The notes under the pieces were generated by a model. It made no database searches and was not told the origin of the DNA. It saw nothing but the letters and a program-made list of their open reading frames with translations. Positions 1-10,016 of a stretch of DNA of 64,000 bases are shown one piece after another. This DNA comes from Branchipolynoe longqiensis (taxonomy: Eukaryota; Annelida; Polychaeta; Phyllodocida; Polynoidae). The DNA is taken from the NCBI GenBank assembly GCA_030323885.1, contig CM059198.1:74795045-74859044 (forward strand), written 5' to 3'. Positions within the stretch are counted from its first letter, which is position 1, and every line of letters begins with the position of its first letter. Made by a program: the position numbers and the translations under genes.

Positions 1-1212
1 TGTCGTTCTCCTCTGCCTCGTCCTCTGGGATTGAACCCGAAGGATGGACCTCCTCGTCCCGGCATGCCTCCTCGGCGGAAGCGAAAAGCCGAGCGGGGGC
101 GTCGGAATTTGCTGGGGTTGTCAAACTTTTTACTCCTGTCAGTGTTCTTAGCGCTTTTAGTGTCTACTTCCACTGCTTTGAAGAGGTGCGCTAGCTGTCC
201 CCCAAACATTTTGGTTTTGTCCAGCGGCTTACCTAGCACTGGCTTTGGTGGGAGGTAAAGTGTATATTCTTTACCGTCATTGTCCGTTACTTTCTTAGAC
301 CTGGCTACTTCTTTGCCAGCATCTGTGGTCACCGACTTATAGACGTTCTCGAAACGTCGAAAAGTCAAAGTTTGACGCTGCGGTAAGCAGCGCAATGCCT
401 TTATCCATGACTCGTGCAAGCGACGAGAATTTATTCTCGGCTTGCATTCTATTTGCTACCGGAGTTATAGAAGTCAGAGCTCCGAGCACTGCTTTTTGGA
501 TCGTACACAATGCGTTCTCGTAACGCCGTCTTTCATCCGAGAGATGGATACCTGCATCCATTTCTTTGCTCATGGACTCGGGAACCCCTTTGATTCCCGA
601 GATTTGTTCGGTTAACTTGTTGATCACCTCAGCGGGTTTGAACGTGTGGAAATGTCCTTTTAACGTTTCCCTCATCATGGTTGTGTTACGCAACCTCTTT
701 GCTTTCGCCAACGGGCATTTCTTTTTAATTTTCGCCCCTATCCTTGCATAAACACCCGCTCTTTCGGTCTCTGAGTCAGACTCAGTTGAGGACGAGTCAT
801 CTGAATCATCAGATGATGAGTCCTTCTTCTTTTTGTTTTTCTTGGTCTTTTTAACCCGCTTCTTGTTGACTTTGGTGAATTCATCACCTGAGCTACTCAC
901 GGGTCTTTTGCGCCTTTTGACTTTCGGTTTCGGAACCTCAAATGCTGATTCTGTTTCATCATCCGAAAAGTCTTCCCAGTCGTCGTCTGGGATGGGAGGA
1001 GAGGAAACCCGTGTAATGGGCTGCGTGTTTTTGTATTTCTCCATAAGTCTGACGATCTTTTCTTCTAGGTCCTCCTCTCCGCTATCCTTATCCGAAGGAC
1101 CAGCTCCTGGCTGTGGTGACGGTGGACGCGTCTGTGGCGGCGACGAATCGTACCCTGAGGGCACGTGGCCTTCTGCCGCTGCCGGCGGAACCTTGTTTCG
1201 CTTGGTGGCCAT
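1..1212 (-). pseudogene. DIRS-like ORF1 (gag-like), frameshifted and partial
   Basis: The protein begins at the ATG at 1212, with in-frame codons but no ATG upstream. It has an acidic, proline/serine-rich N terminus, a lysine-rich stretch followed by a Ser/Asp/Glu run, then a conserved helical part. It is collinear with the 439-residue ORF1 at 48643-49962. The frame closes at 337 after a frameshift at about 350-365. Beyond it, the other frame still matches the C-terminal half of the second copy down to position 1, including the Arg/Gly-rich tail. By analogy with DIRS elements it would be a nucleic-acid-binding structural protein. Because of the frameshift I call it a pseudogene. Confidence 0.75.
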
Positions 1213-1927
1213 CGGTTTCTGTAACAAAAAAGTTACTTAATAAAATAATACCGGTATCATCTCAACATGGTCACAAAGTGAGCCCCAGAACTGGGTTGAG
1301 GTATTATTCTTATGCTATAGAGTAACGTGTTTACACCGTTCTGTATACAGGCGTTAAGCTAATGGTATGCCGTAGGTTTTATCGGTAGTGAAACCAACCA
1401 TACGGAGGGGCGGCCATTGGCACGCCCGCTCTCTCTGTTTCGTACACTTCTCCCACCCGCGGCATTCTGCGCCAGCAAGTTGAAGAAAATATTACGAAAC
1501 TCGGAGGCTCGCCTCAAAAACCGGTCTGGGGAGTCTATAAAAGAAACCCAGGATCATCCCCAACAAAACCCTCTTTAGGGTTCGGAGGAATTTCTTTAGG
1601 AGATGCAACTCGGGTTAACATCTCTGCCTGTCTGCATACAGGTTTCGCTATATCAAGCGGTATCGGTTTCGGTTCTGTACATAAGCGTTCTATCCTTGTG
1701 TTTTTTATAACACCAAAACATGTCCAAATCGGACCTGAGAAAGTTCTAAGCTTTCATAATGGGATGCTATAAACCATCCTTAAGAAGTTTATCGCAATTT
1801 CTCAATACTTACACAAGTTACAGTTGGTTAAAGTGTTGTAGTAGTTAAATCCTGCCGGAGCAGCTCAGCGAACGTCCTCCCGCTGTGAGCTGCTTATGCT
1901 AATTGCTGGACCCGGATGTGCTTACCT

Positions 1928-1972
1928 CTCCCTAGCCTGCGGCTAGCCTGAGGCTATATACCGAGGTAAAAT
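1928..1972. repeat. DIRS-like terminal inverted repeat
   Basis: The sequence CTAGCCTGCGGCTAGCCTGA followed by a TATACCGAGGTAAAAT-type end is repeated at 52970-53010 and, inverted, at 47547-47585. It marks the outer end of the minus-strand element. An AT-dinucleotide run follows directly. Confidence 0.75.
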
Positions 1973-1989
1973 ATATATATATACATACA

Positions 1990-2340
1990 AAAACGGGGCT
2001 CATCCTGGACTGATCCGTGGTAAACCGAGCTATCCGTGGTCATCCGGGTATTATCCTGGCAGTGGTCCGTGGCTGTTGGGGCTAGTCCGGGTTAAACCGT
2101 GGCTCATCCGGTTTCAAAAACACCTGGACTGCCCTGGATGGGGCACGGACTACCTCTGGACAACTCCCGGACTACCCGGATGAGCCACAGATTACACCAG
2201 GAATGCAATATTCCCTGGATCGCCCCGAATGTTTTAAACATCTTAAAACATCCATCGCCGACCCTGGATGAGGCTGGACCCCCCACGGATCACCAAGGAC
2301 CACCCACGGATCACCAGTTGAGGCTCGTCCCACCCCTGAT
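1990..2340. repeat. Degenerate CCGTGG/CATCCGG short-motif repeat region
   Basis: About 350 bases are made of imperfect, irregularly spaced versions of CCGTGG, CATCCGG and CCTGGA, several as ACGGATCACC units near the end. This looks like a decayed minisatellite. The short open frames here arise from the repeat and have no recognisable domain. Confidence 0.45.
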
Positions 2341-2602
2341 ATGGGTAAGTGTGACCTAGGCTGTAGCAGCGTATATAACACCAAATATTTTTTCACCGGA
2401 TCTGCACGAATCACAAAAATGATCAACAGGAAAATATGAGTCTGCGGGGGAAAAAAACTCACATCGCAGAGAATGTCTATCCGTAGCGTTATCAGGGATG
2501 ATAGTGGTTTCAGGCACACACAAAAGAAATATGCCTGCAGGGTGCAAAAAAACGCACGGAAATCCGTTTAAAAAGTGAAAAATAGCATCCCTGGTTACAT
2601 AC

Positions 2603-2806
2603 CCGAATATATCGGACCAGGTCCTCCTCCTCCTCGGGGGACAGTGCAGTCTTGACGCCGGGCTTGGTGCCATGCTTCACCCGACCGTGCACTCGGTCCT
2701 TCAGGGTGCTGTACGGCACGCGGTACTTCTTGGCAGCCCCTCGGATCGTCATCTTCTTCTCGTTCACCGACTTCATGGCGTCTTGCATATCCTTGCTTTT
2801 CCATTG
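2603..2806 (-). CDS. Psq/CENP-B type helix-turn-helix exon (pogo/Tigger-like)
   Basis: The minus-strand frame encodes a compact HTH_psq-type domain. It has a basic start, a helix around 'MTIRGAAKKYRVPYSTLKDR', and then 'LSPEEEEDLVRYI', the usual junction to a CENP-B type second DNA-binding domain. Immediately after the last matching residue is a GTATGT splice donor (602-597 on the minus strand), so this looks like one exon. The first ATG in frame is at 2788, but homologous residues extend to about 2806. The family includes pogo/Tigger transposases and domesticated relatives. No following exon with a DDE catalytic domain was found to the left. It could be a host-recruited gene fragment or a relic. 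The fold is fairly secure and the gene identity is not. Confidence 0.6.
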
Positions 2807-2863
2807 TAATCTGAATTTAAATTATTTTTCCCATTTAAGATTTACGCCAATCTCGTGCTAAGA

Positions 2864-2953
<90 letters not shown>

Positions 2954-2968
2954 GTGTGTGCGTGTGTA
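2864..2968. repeat. (GT)n microsatellite
   Basis: A nearly perfect GT/TG dinucleotide array of about 100 bases, with a few C interruptions at the right end. Confidence 0.97.
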
Positions 2969-2999
2969 TATTACACGATTGTAATAACCTACTTTACTT

Positions 3000-3230
3000 C
3001 AGTTTGGAGTAACCAAAGACCCTATAGCACTAAGACCCTATAGCACTAAGACGGCTCACTCCCTATCGCTCCCATGGTAATTTAAATTTTGCAGTGCCAT
3101 TTTGTGGTGGGTTTTATCAACCCAGCTGCTGGCTGGTGTTTCACATGTAAACACAGACAAGGCGCGAGGGTGAATTTAAAATTTTAAAAAGGAGAGATGA
3201 CCTGTCATTTGGATGCCGATGTTGCACCGA
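3000..3230. other. Unassigned sequence
   Basis: No coding potential is seen. It contains a short direct duplication of 'gaccctatagcactaa' near 3017-3050. Confidence 0.4.
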
Positions 3231-3243
3231 CTACCTGGTTCCC

Positions 3244-3510
3244 AGCTCCCTCTGCCCCGCCCCCCCCCCCCCTATGCTCCCTCTGACTTCCCGGACCTTC
3301 CCCCTCCCTACCCTTCCCTCCCCCCGAGCCTCACTGCCCTTCCCCACCCATTACCTAGCGCTCTCACACCTCCCCCTTCCTCTCCCTCCCTCCCCCTCCT
3401 CACCCGGCACTCTCACACCACACATCTCTCCCCCTCCACTCCCCCCCCCACACTCACTCTCCCTCCCTCCGCCACACTCCCTCTCCCCCTCCTCAGTCGG
3501 CGCTCTCACA
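3244..3510. repeat. C/T-rich low-complexity tract
   Basis: About 270 bases are almost purely pyrimidine on the plus strand, with CCCTCC, CCCCC and CTCACACC units. The proline/serine-rich open frames across it are compositional artefacts. Confidence 0.85.
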
Positions 3511-4202
3511 CCTCATGACCCCCTCCCTGATGTAAGCGGGGGGTGGGGGGTGCATGTTGCTACTCCTATAGAACTCCCACCACCACCGGTACCCCCACCC
3601 TACCCCTCCATCCCTGGCAACGTATGCTCATTCCCCCAGCATCCTTCTTCCAGCACACTGACACATGCACACGACCAAGCACCCAGTCCATTCGCACAAC
3701 CCATTATAACACTATCAAAATGATCAAACCCAACCACCTTTTTTTTTTTAAATTGAGGCTGTATTTATACTGTCATAGCATGTAAGCCCGGGTACCCAGG
3801 CTTCTTTTCAATGCTGGCCAGCTGTAGTGTTGGTGTTGTCTTATCAAACAGTACCTCGTACGATGGCTGTTCTCTTGATTACACAATACAGGCTGACTGA
3901 GCCGTCTCTGTCTTATAGAGTCTTTGGAGTAACTTACAGTTACAATTAAAAAAAGAGCTAGCTTTGAAGATATTCGAAGTGAAAACATGGAAAATAATGG
4001 TTGTATGCATACCAAAATGATGAAGCAGGAACAGGCTTTATTAAATTGCATATTGCCATAGTATTCATTTTTATTTTTTTATAGTATGTTTCTATGAGTA
4101 TAATGAGATAAAATGTTGGCAAGTCAAGTACAAGCACAGTTAAAAAAAAATGTATTGTTTCATCTGATTATCATTATGCAACATTAACGACAACACTGGG
4201 TG
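3511..4202. other. Noncoding AT-rich sequence, no feature recognised
   Basis: Only short chance frames are present. There are homopolymer runs at about 3741-3750 and 4142-4150, and no element ends or conserved domains. Confidence 0.4.
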
Positions 4203-5240
4203 CTTAACTTTGTGTTTAAGCTTTAACAGTTTATGGTTTGGTTATTCAGCATTTGTACTGCAGCTAATGAGCTATCGGTGCTTGCTTGCTCTTTTCAATT
4301 TTAACACTATTTTTTCAATTAAGTCACACTCCCAAATAACAGAATTTGATCTTAGCAGTGAGTAGTCACACTAGTAAATAAAAGAACTTGATCTGAAACA
4401 GGGGAATATTGATTGAAATTGTGCTTTTTTGTTGGTTGTTTTTATTTTATTTACGTTTTCTCTCCGGTGTTTATCGAGGTGACAGTACTCGCCAGGTCAT
4501 TTTCTTAAATTTTAGCACTCTCTCATTATTAAGTCAAGCTCACAAATTACATAATTTGAATTTAGCAGTGAATATAGTCACGCTCCTAAGAAACAGATTT
4601 TGATCTGAAGCAGCAAAACATTCATTGTGTTTTTTTTTTTTTTAATTATGCTTGCTCGCATGTCTACTGAGACTACGGGAAGCTGATGTTGACAGTGACT
4701 GGTGCTCGCTTTCTCTTTTCAATTTCAACACGATTTGAATAAGTCATCCTCATAAATAACAGAATTTGATCTGAAGCAGTGAAACATTCATTGTGCTTTT
4801 TTAAAATTATGCTTGCTCGCATGTTTACCGCCGGCTCTAATGAGACTACGAGTAGCTGATGTTGACAGTGACTGGTGCTAGCTTTCTCTTTTCAATTTTA
4901 AGACGATTTTGAATAAGTCATCCTAAGAAATAACACAATTTGATCTGAAGTGGTGGAATATTCATTGACATTGTGCCTTTTGTTGGTCGTTTTTGGTTTG
5001 ATTAAAGTTTGCTCGTGGGTATTGACAGTGACTGGCGCTCGCATGCTCTTTTCAATTTCAACACAATTAAAAAAGAATTTAAGCCATGCTCCTGAATAAC
5101 ATAATTTGATCTTAGCAGTGACCAGTCACGCTCCTAAATAACAGAATTTGATCTGAAGAAGTGGAATATTCATTGACATTGTGATTTTTTGGGGGTAGTT
5201 TTTGTTTTATCAACGCGTGCTCATGCCTGTTTACCTCGGT
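4203..5240. repeat. Diverged satellite-like tandem repeat, unit about 170-200 bp
   Basis: A block containing a GAATTTGATCTGAAGCAG-like motif recurs near 4343, 4387, 4549, 4594, 4759, 4932, 5103 and 5144. Between these lie recurring GTTGACAGTGACTGG, GCTTGCTCGC and CTCTTTTCAATTT motifs in constant order. The spacing and order show an old tandem array of at least five units with insertions and deletions. There is no coding potential. Confidence 0.8.
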
Positions 5241-5334
5241 GACCATGTACTTTGCCACAAACTCTGTTTTATTTTACCCTTCGTTGTGGTTGCTAAGAGG
5301 TGCGGTGAAAAATGCTGGGATGTCCGACATCGAG

Positions 5335-6298
5335 AATACCCGGCCGTATTCGATTAGCACGACCCGGGCAACTCGGGTCACCCGATTTGCTAGAATTTCA
5401 AATCGAACAATGTGGGGGCGTAATCGATTAATCAACTCGGGTCACCCGAGCCACTTTTTGGCACATCCTACAGACTCGGGTTGAATAATCGAATACGCTT
5501 CTCCACGCTCGGGGTGGAAAAAATGGTGGCTTAATCCAAAACCTTTTTTTCTTTTATTTTTAAATAACCGATATAACTACAGCAAAATAGGATTTAGAGT
5601 GTTTTATGATGGCATAGTTTAGTTATATTTCCATTTCATTAATCTATGTTATTAATATTACCCCACAAAAACATGCATGACTGGTACCAGTGGCTGTCAT
5701 CCTGGAGGACGGTACCAGCGCAAATGTGACGTCATCGCTCCTAGCCACCCCAGCCAAGAGGTGGGTTACTCGGGTCGGATCGTTTTGCACACGGCACGTG
5801 TATTTGTCGACTCCACTCGCGGTGTTCTATTTGAAATTCTGACGACTCGGGTGACCTGAGTCAACCAGGTCGTGTTAATCGATTATGGCCCAAGTGCAGT
5901 TGACAAAAACATGTGCTGTGTGCAAAATGTCCCGACCCCACCTCTTGACTAGGAAGGATGACGTCACATTTGCACTGGTACCATCCCATAGGATAACAGC
6001 TACCAGTACCAGTCCTACATGTTTTTTTTTGGTAATAACCCAGATAAATGAAATGGAAATATAACTAAACTATGCCATCATAAAATACTTTAAAATCCTA
6101 TTTTGCTGTAGTTATATTGGTTATTTAAAAAAACAGTTTTGGATTAAGCCACCATTTTCCCCACCCCGAGCGTGAAGAAGCGTATTCGTTTATTCAACCC
6201 GAGTCTGTAGGTTAGTAGGATGTGCGCATGCATCAAAAAGTGGCTCGGGTGTCCCGAATTGATTAATCGAATACGCCCCCTGTGCGCAGTTCTATTTA
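5335..6298. repeat. Large nested palindrome (foldback element)
   Basis: The left arm, about 5396-5815, is the reverse complement of the right arm, about 5902-6298. The loop between them (5816-5895) is in turn the reverse complement of 5335-5405, so there are two overlapping inverted repeats. Shared markers in both arms are GATTAATCAACTCGGG-like motifs, TGGCTTAATCCAAAACC, ACTACAGCAAAATAGGATTT and TGACGTCA. Arms of about 400 bases with moderate divergence suggest a foldback-type or long-TIR non-autonomous DNA element. No transposase is present. Confidence 0.85.
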
Positions 6299-6690
6299 TA
6301 GAAAGGACATGCGTGGACCATTTTTTAAACTTTATTGTAAAGACCACATTTGTCTTTTTATTTCTTAACTTGAGAATAACAACTTTTCAAGGGATATGGT
6401 AGGATACCGATATCAGTAAAGATTAACGGAAACCTTGAAGTTGAACTTTAATTACTCATAGTTGGGTCAATCTCGTAGTGGCTTAGTCAAGTCAGCGTGG
6501 TTAATAATGTAAGTCAATTCCATCCTGTATTATCGCCATGCCCATGGCTCATGTAAAAATCATACAACCGCTTGCACTCCCCAATTATCACCCAACACAA
6601 AAATGTAAACAAACATTGCAGAACTGATACGGAGTGAATTTAGCGGGCCGCATTAGTCATTTCCCAGATGTTTGTTTCTGTCCTACTCAC
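6299..6690. other. Unassigned; intron side of the minus-strand exon
   Basis: AT-rich sequence without recognised repeats. On the minus strand it lies immediately downstream of a good splice donor, so it would be the start of an intron. Confidence 0.4.
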
Positions 6691-7124
6691 CTATATGCAA
6701 AGTCCCGTTGTTTTGGCTTCTTTCCCCCGTGCCGACGGTCGTCCTCAGAGTCAGAATCGCTTGAATCGTCCTCGCTTGATTCGGAGGACGATAGTGCTCG
6801 CCCCTCACCTCCCACTCCTTTATTATCGCCCGATGTAATATATTCGGTTGCTTCTAGCAGCCGTTCTTCGTGAACTTCTTCTATCGCCCCAATAGCCACG
6901 ATTTCTCCTGTATTTGCATCTACTACGGTTTGAATTTCATTTTCTTCCATTTCTTCTCCATTTTCAGTCATTACGACAACCTCCACCGCTTCGACGGCGG
7001 GAACGTCCGATCCTGGTTGCATCGCAACCAAAAGCGGGCCTGTCATTTGCTCTCCATTCACTTCTTGCTCCTGAACAACCTGCCAGGAGGTCGGCTGTCT
7101 ACTGTCAACTTCAGATTCTTCCAT
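6691..7124 (-). CDS. First exon of unrecognised acidic serine-rich protein
   Basis: The exon starts at ATG 7124 in a good context (AAAATGG) and runs 144 codons plus two bases to a strong donor, TATAG|GTGAGTAGG. The protein is strongly acidic, with hydrophobic-acidic repeats of the 'EAVEVVVMTENGEEMEE' type. A serine/aspartate cluster follows ('SSSESSEDDSSDSDSEDD') and then a basic stretch 'HGGKKPKQR'. That composition is common in nuclear activators and chromatin proteins. A TGACGTCA site sits about 120 bases upstream. The open frame extends to an ATG at 7223, but the downstream ATG has the better context. I do not recognise the family, and no second exon was identified to the left. Confidence 0.5.
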
Positions 7125-7245
7125 TTTGCTGCTTTCAAAACAGGCGAAAATACAAGGAACAAAGGCTGAAAGTCGTGGTAATTTCGCCCAAAATGGCGTT
7201 GCTCGCGTCTTGTCTCGTTTCAACCAGTTATCTCACGCGTGATCG

Positions 7246-7253
7246 TGACGTCA
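7246..7253. promoter_or_regulatory. CRE-like site TGACGTCA
   Basis: A perfect palindromic cAMP-response-element-type octamer, within GC-rich sequence and about 122 bases upstream of the chosen ATG of the minus-strand acidic protein. It fits a TATA-less promoter, but such octamers also occur in the foldback at 5396-6298. Confidence 0.45.
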
Positions 7254-7318
7254 CTCCCGCGCCAATTTCTATGCTATCCGGTCCTATTTTCCCGCCAGAA
7301 AATGAGCCATATGACATG

Positions 7319-7440
7319 CCGGTGTAAAGATTTCAAATTCCCCCCATATTCAAATTCCCCCCCGGGAACTTGAAAACGTTTTCAAATTCCTCCCAGGGGA
7401 ATTTGAAAACGTTCTCAATTTCCCTCCCCCCCCCCCCATT
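7319..7440. repeat. Inverted-repeat end with GAAAACGTTTTCAAATTCC sub-repeats
   Basis: Starting at CCGGTGTAA, this stretch carries C-rich runs alternating with palindromic GAAAACGTTTTC units. The same arrangement is present in reverse complement at 22973-23153, ending TTACACCGG. It may be one terminus of a large element or one of two independent copies. Confidence 0.7.
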
Positions 7441-7508
7441 TTTGGGGAATTTTCTTTATTTTGGTAATTTTTTGTTATTTTTGATTATTTTTCATGACAA
7501 ATATTATA

Positions 7509-7636
7509 ATTCACAGAACGGAGACAAAGTTGGTATAATGGGTTTTTTAATCTTCAGAATTTCACAGTTACAGTTAAGTTGAAGTCAATGTACAGGAACC
7601 AGCACCGCGGGAATCGAGCCCTCAGCCCTATCAATT
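7509..7636. repeat. Split direct repeat B2 of Ngaro-like element 1
   Basis: Near-identical to 7889-8003. Shared markers are CACAGAACGGAGACAAAG and CACCGCGGGAATCGAGCC. Confidence 0.85.
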
Positions 7637-7888
7637 GTCTTTTATGTTATTGGTGTGGGTGGGTGGGCAAGAAAGTCGGGTCGAAGTTAGGCGGACGGCA
7701 GCTGCAATGGTTCTGGGGTTTTTGCACGGGTGAGGCAGATAACATACAGATCTCGCCGGCAGAGTTCAGGTCAATGGCGCCACCTATCGAGTTGGTCAGG
7801 AACTAAAGTATATGCCTCCAGGTGGCAGCATCATTTCGTCCAGTCTCCGCCGAGAATTACTCATGTTAATTATAACATGTACAATTCA

Positions 7889-8003
7889 CAGAACGGAGAC
7901 AAAGTTGGTATAATGGGTTTTTTAATCTTCAGAATTTCACAGTTACAGTTAAGTTGAAGTCAATGTACAGGAACCAGCACCGCGGGAATCGAGCCCTCAG
8001 CCA
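7889..8003. repeat. Split direct repeat B1 of Ngaro-like element 1
   Basis: Second copy of the segment at 7509-7636. It overlaps the last codons of the recombinase frame, as expected for an internal repeat copy. Confidence 0.85.
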
Positions 8004-8995
8004 ATTAAAGGGAGGGCTCGAGGCCCGGAAGCAACCAAGTCTCGAGGCACGTAGGTGTGGACAGCGGAGGAGGTCCATGCACCAAGGCCCATAATTTCTC
8101 CGAGGGACGCACCTGCCGCCGCCATAGCCTGGGCACCACCCCTACGCAAGCTGTGGAGGGTATAAGAGTCTGCATCAGGGACTCCAGAGGCCGAGAGTGC
8201 CATGCGGAGGGCCGCTAGCAGGGTGTGTGCCTGGAGGGGCATTCCTCCACGCAGGATGAAGGCTGGGCCTGTAGAAGGTGGCCGCTGGGACCGTACGTAG
8301 CGGTCCCAGGCAGCTACTGGACAAGAGGCGGAACCGGTTACCGGTGGTATGGAGATGGCATACCTTTGATCATCTCTCCATCTGGTCTTGGTGGAGTTAA
8401 CTGTAACTGTCAGCCCGTCGCGTGTTCTTATGACATCGCTCATCTTAAGGGCGTGGCCCGGGTCATTAGGTGAGATATTCTGGAGTAGATTACCCTGCCT
8501 GAGAAGGGTGTAGTAGCCCATGAGAATAGCGGCAATGAGTACTGCTGCGTTGGGGCCGGCTGATAACAGGTAGGTAACAACGTTTTCGACATTGGATGGA
8601 GACAATGGTGCGGCTTGGGTGGGTGTGTGGCGTGACAGGCGTTGCACCCCTTTTTTCATTAGGACCATTGGATATGTGTCAAAGCCCGTGGGGGAACCTC
8701 CAAAGAGTAGGACCCAAGTTCTCGCGCCACTGATATAATTCATGACTGCTCCTGGCGTTAAGAGTGTGTCTTTAAGGTGTAGAGTGTAGGCTAGTATGTC
8801 ATACTGCGATGGCGCTAGCGGGTTGAACTCGTGTAGGGCGGCAAAGCGGAGATACTTCTTGGCTTGTACAGCCTTGTTCCTCCAGGTGCCAGACGCTAGC
8901 CCGGCGAAGTAGACCTCGAGTATCCTGGCGTGTAGCTCGTCAGAGTAACCTGGGACCAGAGAGCCAATTAAATACGAGGGTTCCAGGTTAATCAC
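7997..8995 (-). CDS. Tyrosine recombinase of Ngaro-like element 1
   Basis: A 332-residue integrase of the tyrosine recombinase fold, which in this class inserts a circular cDNA into the genome. Visible catalytic positions are the box I arginine in 'LLRQGNLL', the H-x-x-R box in 'HSLRRGGAQ' near residue 280, and the nucleophile tyrosine in 'HTYVPRD' near residue 316. The N-terminal half has the SAM-like segment found in Ngaro/PAT recombinases. Its ATG overlaps the stop of the upstream RNase H frame (ATGA at 8992-8995), suggesting coupled translation. The frame is intact and comparable in length to the 324-residue homologue at 10017-10991. Confidence 0.85.
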   Translation of the reverse strand: MINLEPSYLIGSLVPGYSDELHARILEVYFAGLASGTWRNKAVQAKKYLRFAALHEFNPLAPSQYDILAYTLHLKDTLLTPGAVMNYISGARTWVLLFGGSPTGFDTYPMVLMKKGVQRLSRHTPTQAAPLSPSNVENVVTYLLSAGPNAAVLIAAILMGYYTLLRQGNLLQNISPNDPGHALKMSDVIRTRDGLTVTVNSTKTRWRDDQRYAISIPPVTGSASCPVAAWDRYVRSQRPPSTGPAFILRGGMPLQAHTLLAALRMALSASGVPDADSYTLHSLRRGGAQAMAAAGASLGEIMGLGAWTSSAVHTYVPRDLVASGPRALPLIG

Positions 8996-9585
8996 AGATT
9001 TGCAGTAAAGATATTATCGAATTTTACTTTAATTTCAACTAGGTTAAGGTCTTTCGTCATTTGTGTAGATTTTTGATGTGCCGAAGGTTGAAGCGCCCGC
9101 CTGCTGAGAGCATCTGCAAGAACCAACTCCTTGCCAGACTTATGAATGATTTCAACATTACAGTTGTGAGTGGCTGCATAGAGCCATATCTCACGGGCAC
9201 ATGCAGTAAGGACCCGGTCTCTCCCTGCACCTGATGCCAGGACCTGCTGGCTGGCTGAATTGTCCGTATTTATAATAATCGTATAGTCCTCAGGTCTCTT
9301 GGGTGCAAGAGTCCTAAGTGCCACTATCAGGTTAATGGCCTCCAGGTGGGCGATGTTGGTGTGTCTTCTTGTGATAGGCTCTGGGTAGGTCTCAGAGTAG
9401 TATTTAGAAATCGAGAAGGCTCCTCCGGCATGCATAGAGGAGTCACATTCAATGACCCAAGGTGGCTTGTCATCGGCCTTGAGGAGCACGATTCCATTTG
9501 AGTCCGTGGCATACCGAAGGAACCATGTGACATCACTCCGGAGTTCGTCAGTGATTTCTTTCCTCCCATAGAATGTACAATTCAA
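8992..9585 (-). CDS. RNase H domain fragment of Ngaro-like element 1
   Basis: C-terminal part of an RT/RNase H polyprotein of about 190 residues. RNase H signatures are 'VIECDSSMHAGG' (first Asp), 'LEAINLIVAL' (Glu), 'IINTDNSASQQ' (Asp) and 'LADALSRR' (final Asp). It closely parallels the RNase H at 11018-11866 in the same orientation. The frame has no ATG at its 5' end and is cut near 9585, so the RT palm is missing. It is a truncated fragment that cannot work alone. Confidence 0.8.
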   Translation of the reverse strand: MNCTFYGRKEITDELRSDVTWFLRYATDSNGIVLLKADDKPPWVIECDSSMHAGGAFSISKYYSETYPEPITRRHTNIAHLEAINLIVALRTLAPKRPEDYTIIINTDNSASQQVLASGAGRDRVLTACAREIWLYAATHNCNVEIIHKSGKELVLADALSRRALQPSAHQKSTQMTKDLNLVEIKVKFDNIFTANL

Positions 9586-10013
9586 AAACTAGACACCGAT
9601 ATATATTTGGCCAATAAATTTATTAAAACCATCTTAATAAATTTTACAGTAGCCACCAACATTTCTATCAATAGCTAACAATGATCATCGGCCAGTCACT
9701 CAGTACAGAGGACTACTTTGCCCAGCTATTCTAACTATCTTCCGACGTAGTACAACTCAGAAGAACAATTAATGCTCACTATTGAAGATTACTTATATGC
9801 AGGATGATGTTACTTTGGCTGACTATTAATCAATTATATATATTATTTTTATTTTACTTTAGTACTATATATATTTCAACGCATTCTTGAGATTGAAGAC
9901 AACAGCAGCAGAAGTGTTTGATAGCGGTCACACACTTGAGGCAAACCAGGCAGGCACATATCACACAGACTATTTAAACATTTGTCACATATAACAGGAC
10001 ATGGACCATCGAG
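9586..10013. other. Noncoding 3' sequence between the two Ngaro-like elements
   Basis: AT-rich, without open frames. It follows the recombinase of element 2 (minus sense) and should hold that element's 3' repeats, but I could not see a second copy of any segment. GAGCTCTCAGCC at 10012-10023 resembles GAGCCCTCAGCC, the repeat end of element 1. Confidence 0.4.
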
Positions 10014-10016
10014 CTC

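Larger units (their letters stand above)
1..1972 (-). mobile_element. DIRS-like retrotransposon, 5' part (cut by window edge)
   Basis: This is a minus-strand element with its outer end near 1972 and its body running off the left edge. The terminal repeat at 1928-1972 and the subterminal stretch 1853-1927 match, in inverted orientation, the left end of the plus-strand DIRS-like element at 47547-47662. The gag-like frame also matches that element's ORF1. Only the 5' noncoding region and most of ORF1 are visible, so RT and recombinase cannot be judged. It belongs to the same family as the copy in RPN2 intron 10 but is clearly diverged from it. Confidence 0.8.
7509..8995 (-). mobile_element. Ngaro/PAT-like retrotransposon 1, 3' part with split direct repeats
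   Basis: Minus-strand 3' portion of a tyrosine-recombinase retroelement; its RNase H fragment continues to 9585. A 115-128 base segment is present twice in direct orientation (7509-7636 and 7889-8003, ending GAGCCCTCAGCC), with about 250 bases between. This matches the B1-A2-B2 arrangement of split direct repeats in Ngaro/PAT elements. The recombinase frame ends inside the first repeat. RT and gag are absent: the element is cut at about 9585, next to the second Ngaro-like element. Confidence 0.75.

Noticed and set aside
2855..3043. 62-codon Cys/Val repeat frame
   Set aside because: Translation of the (GT)n microsatellite.
3213..3723. Pro/Leu-rich frames of 100-150 codons
   Set aside because: Low-complexity pyrimidine tract without domains.
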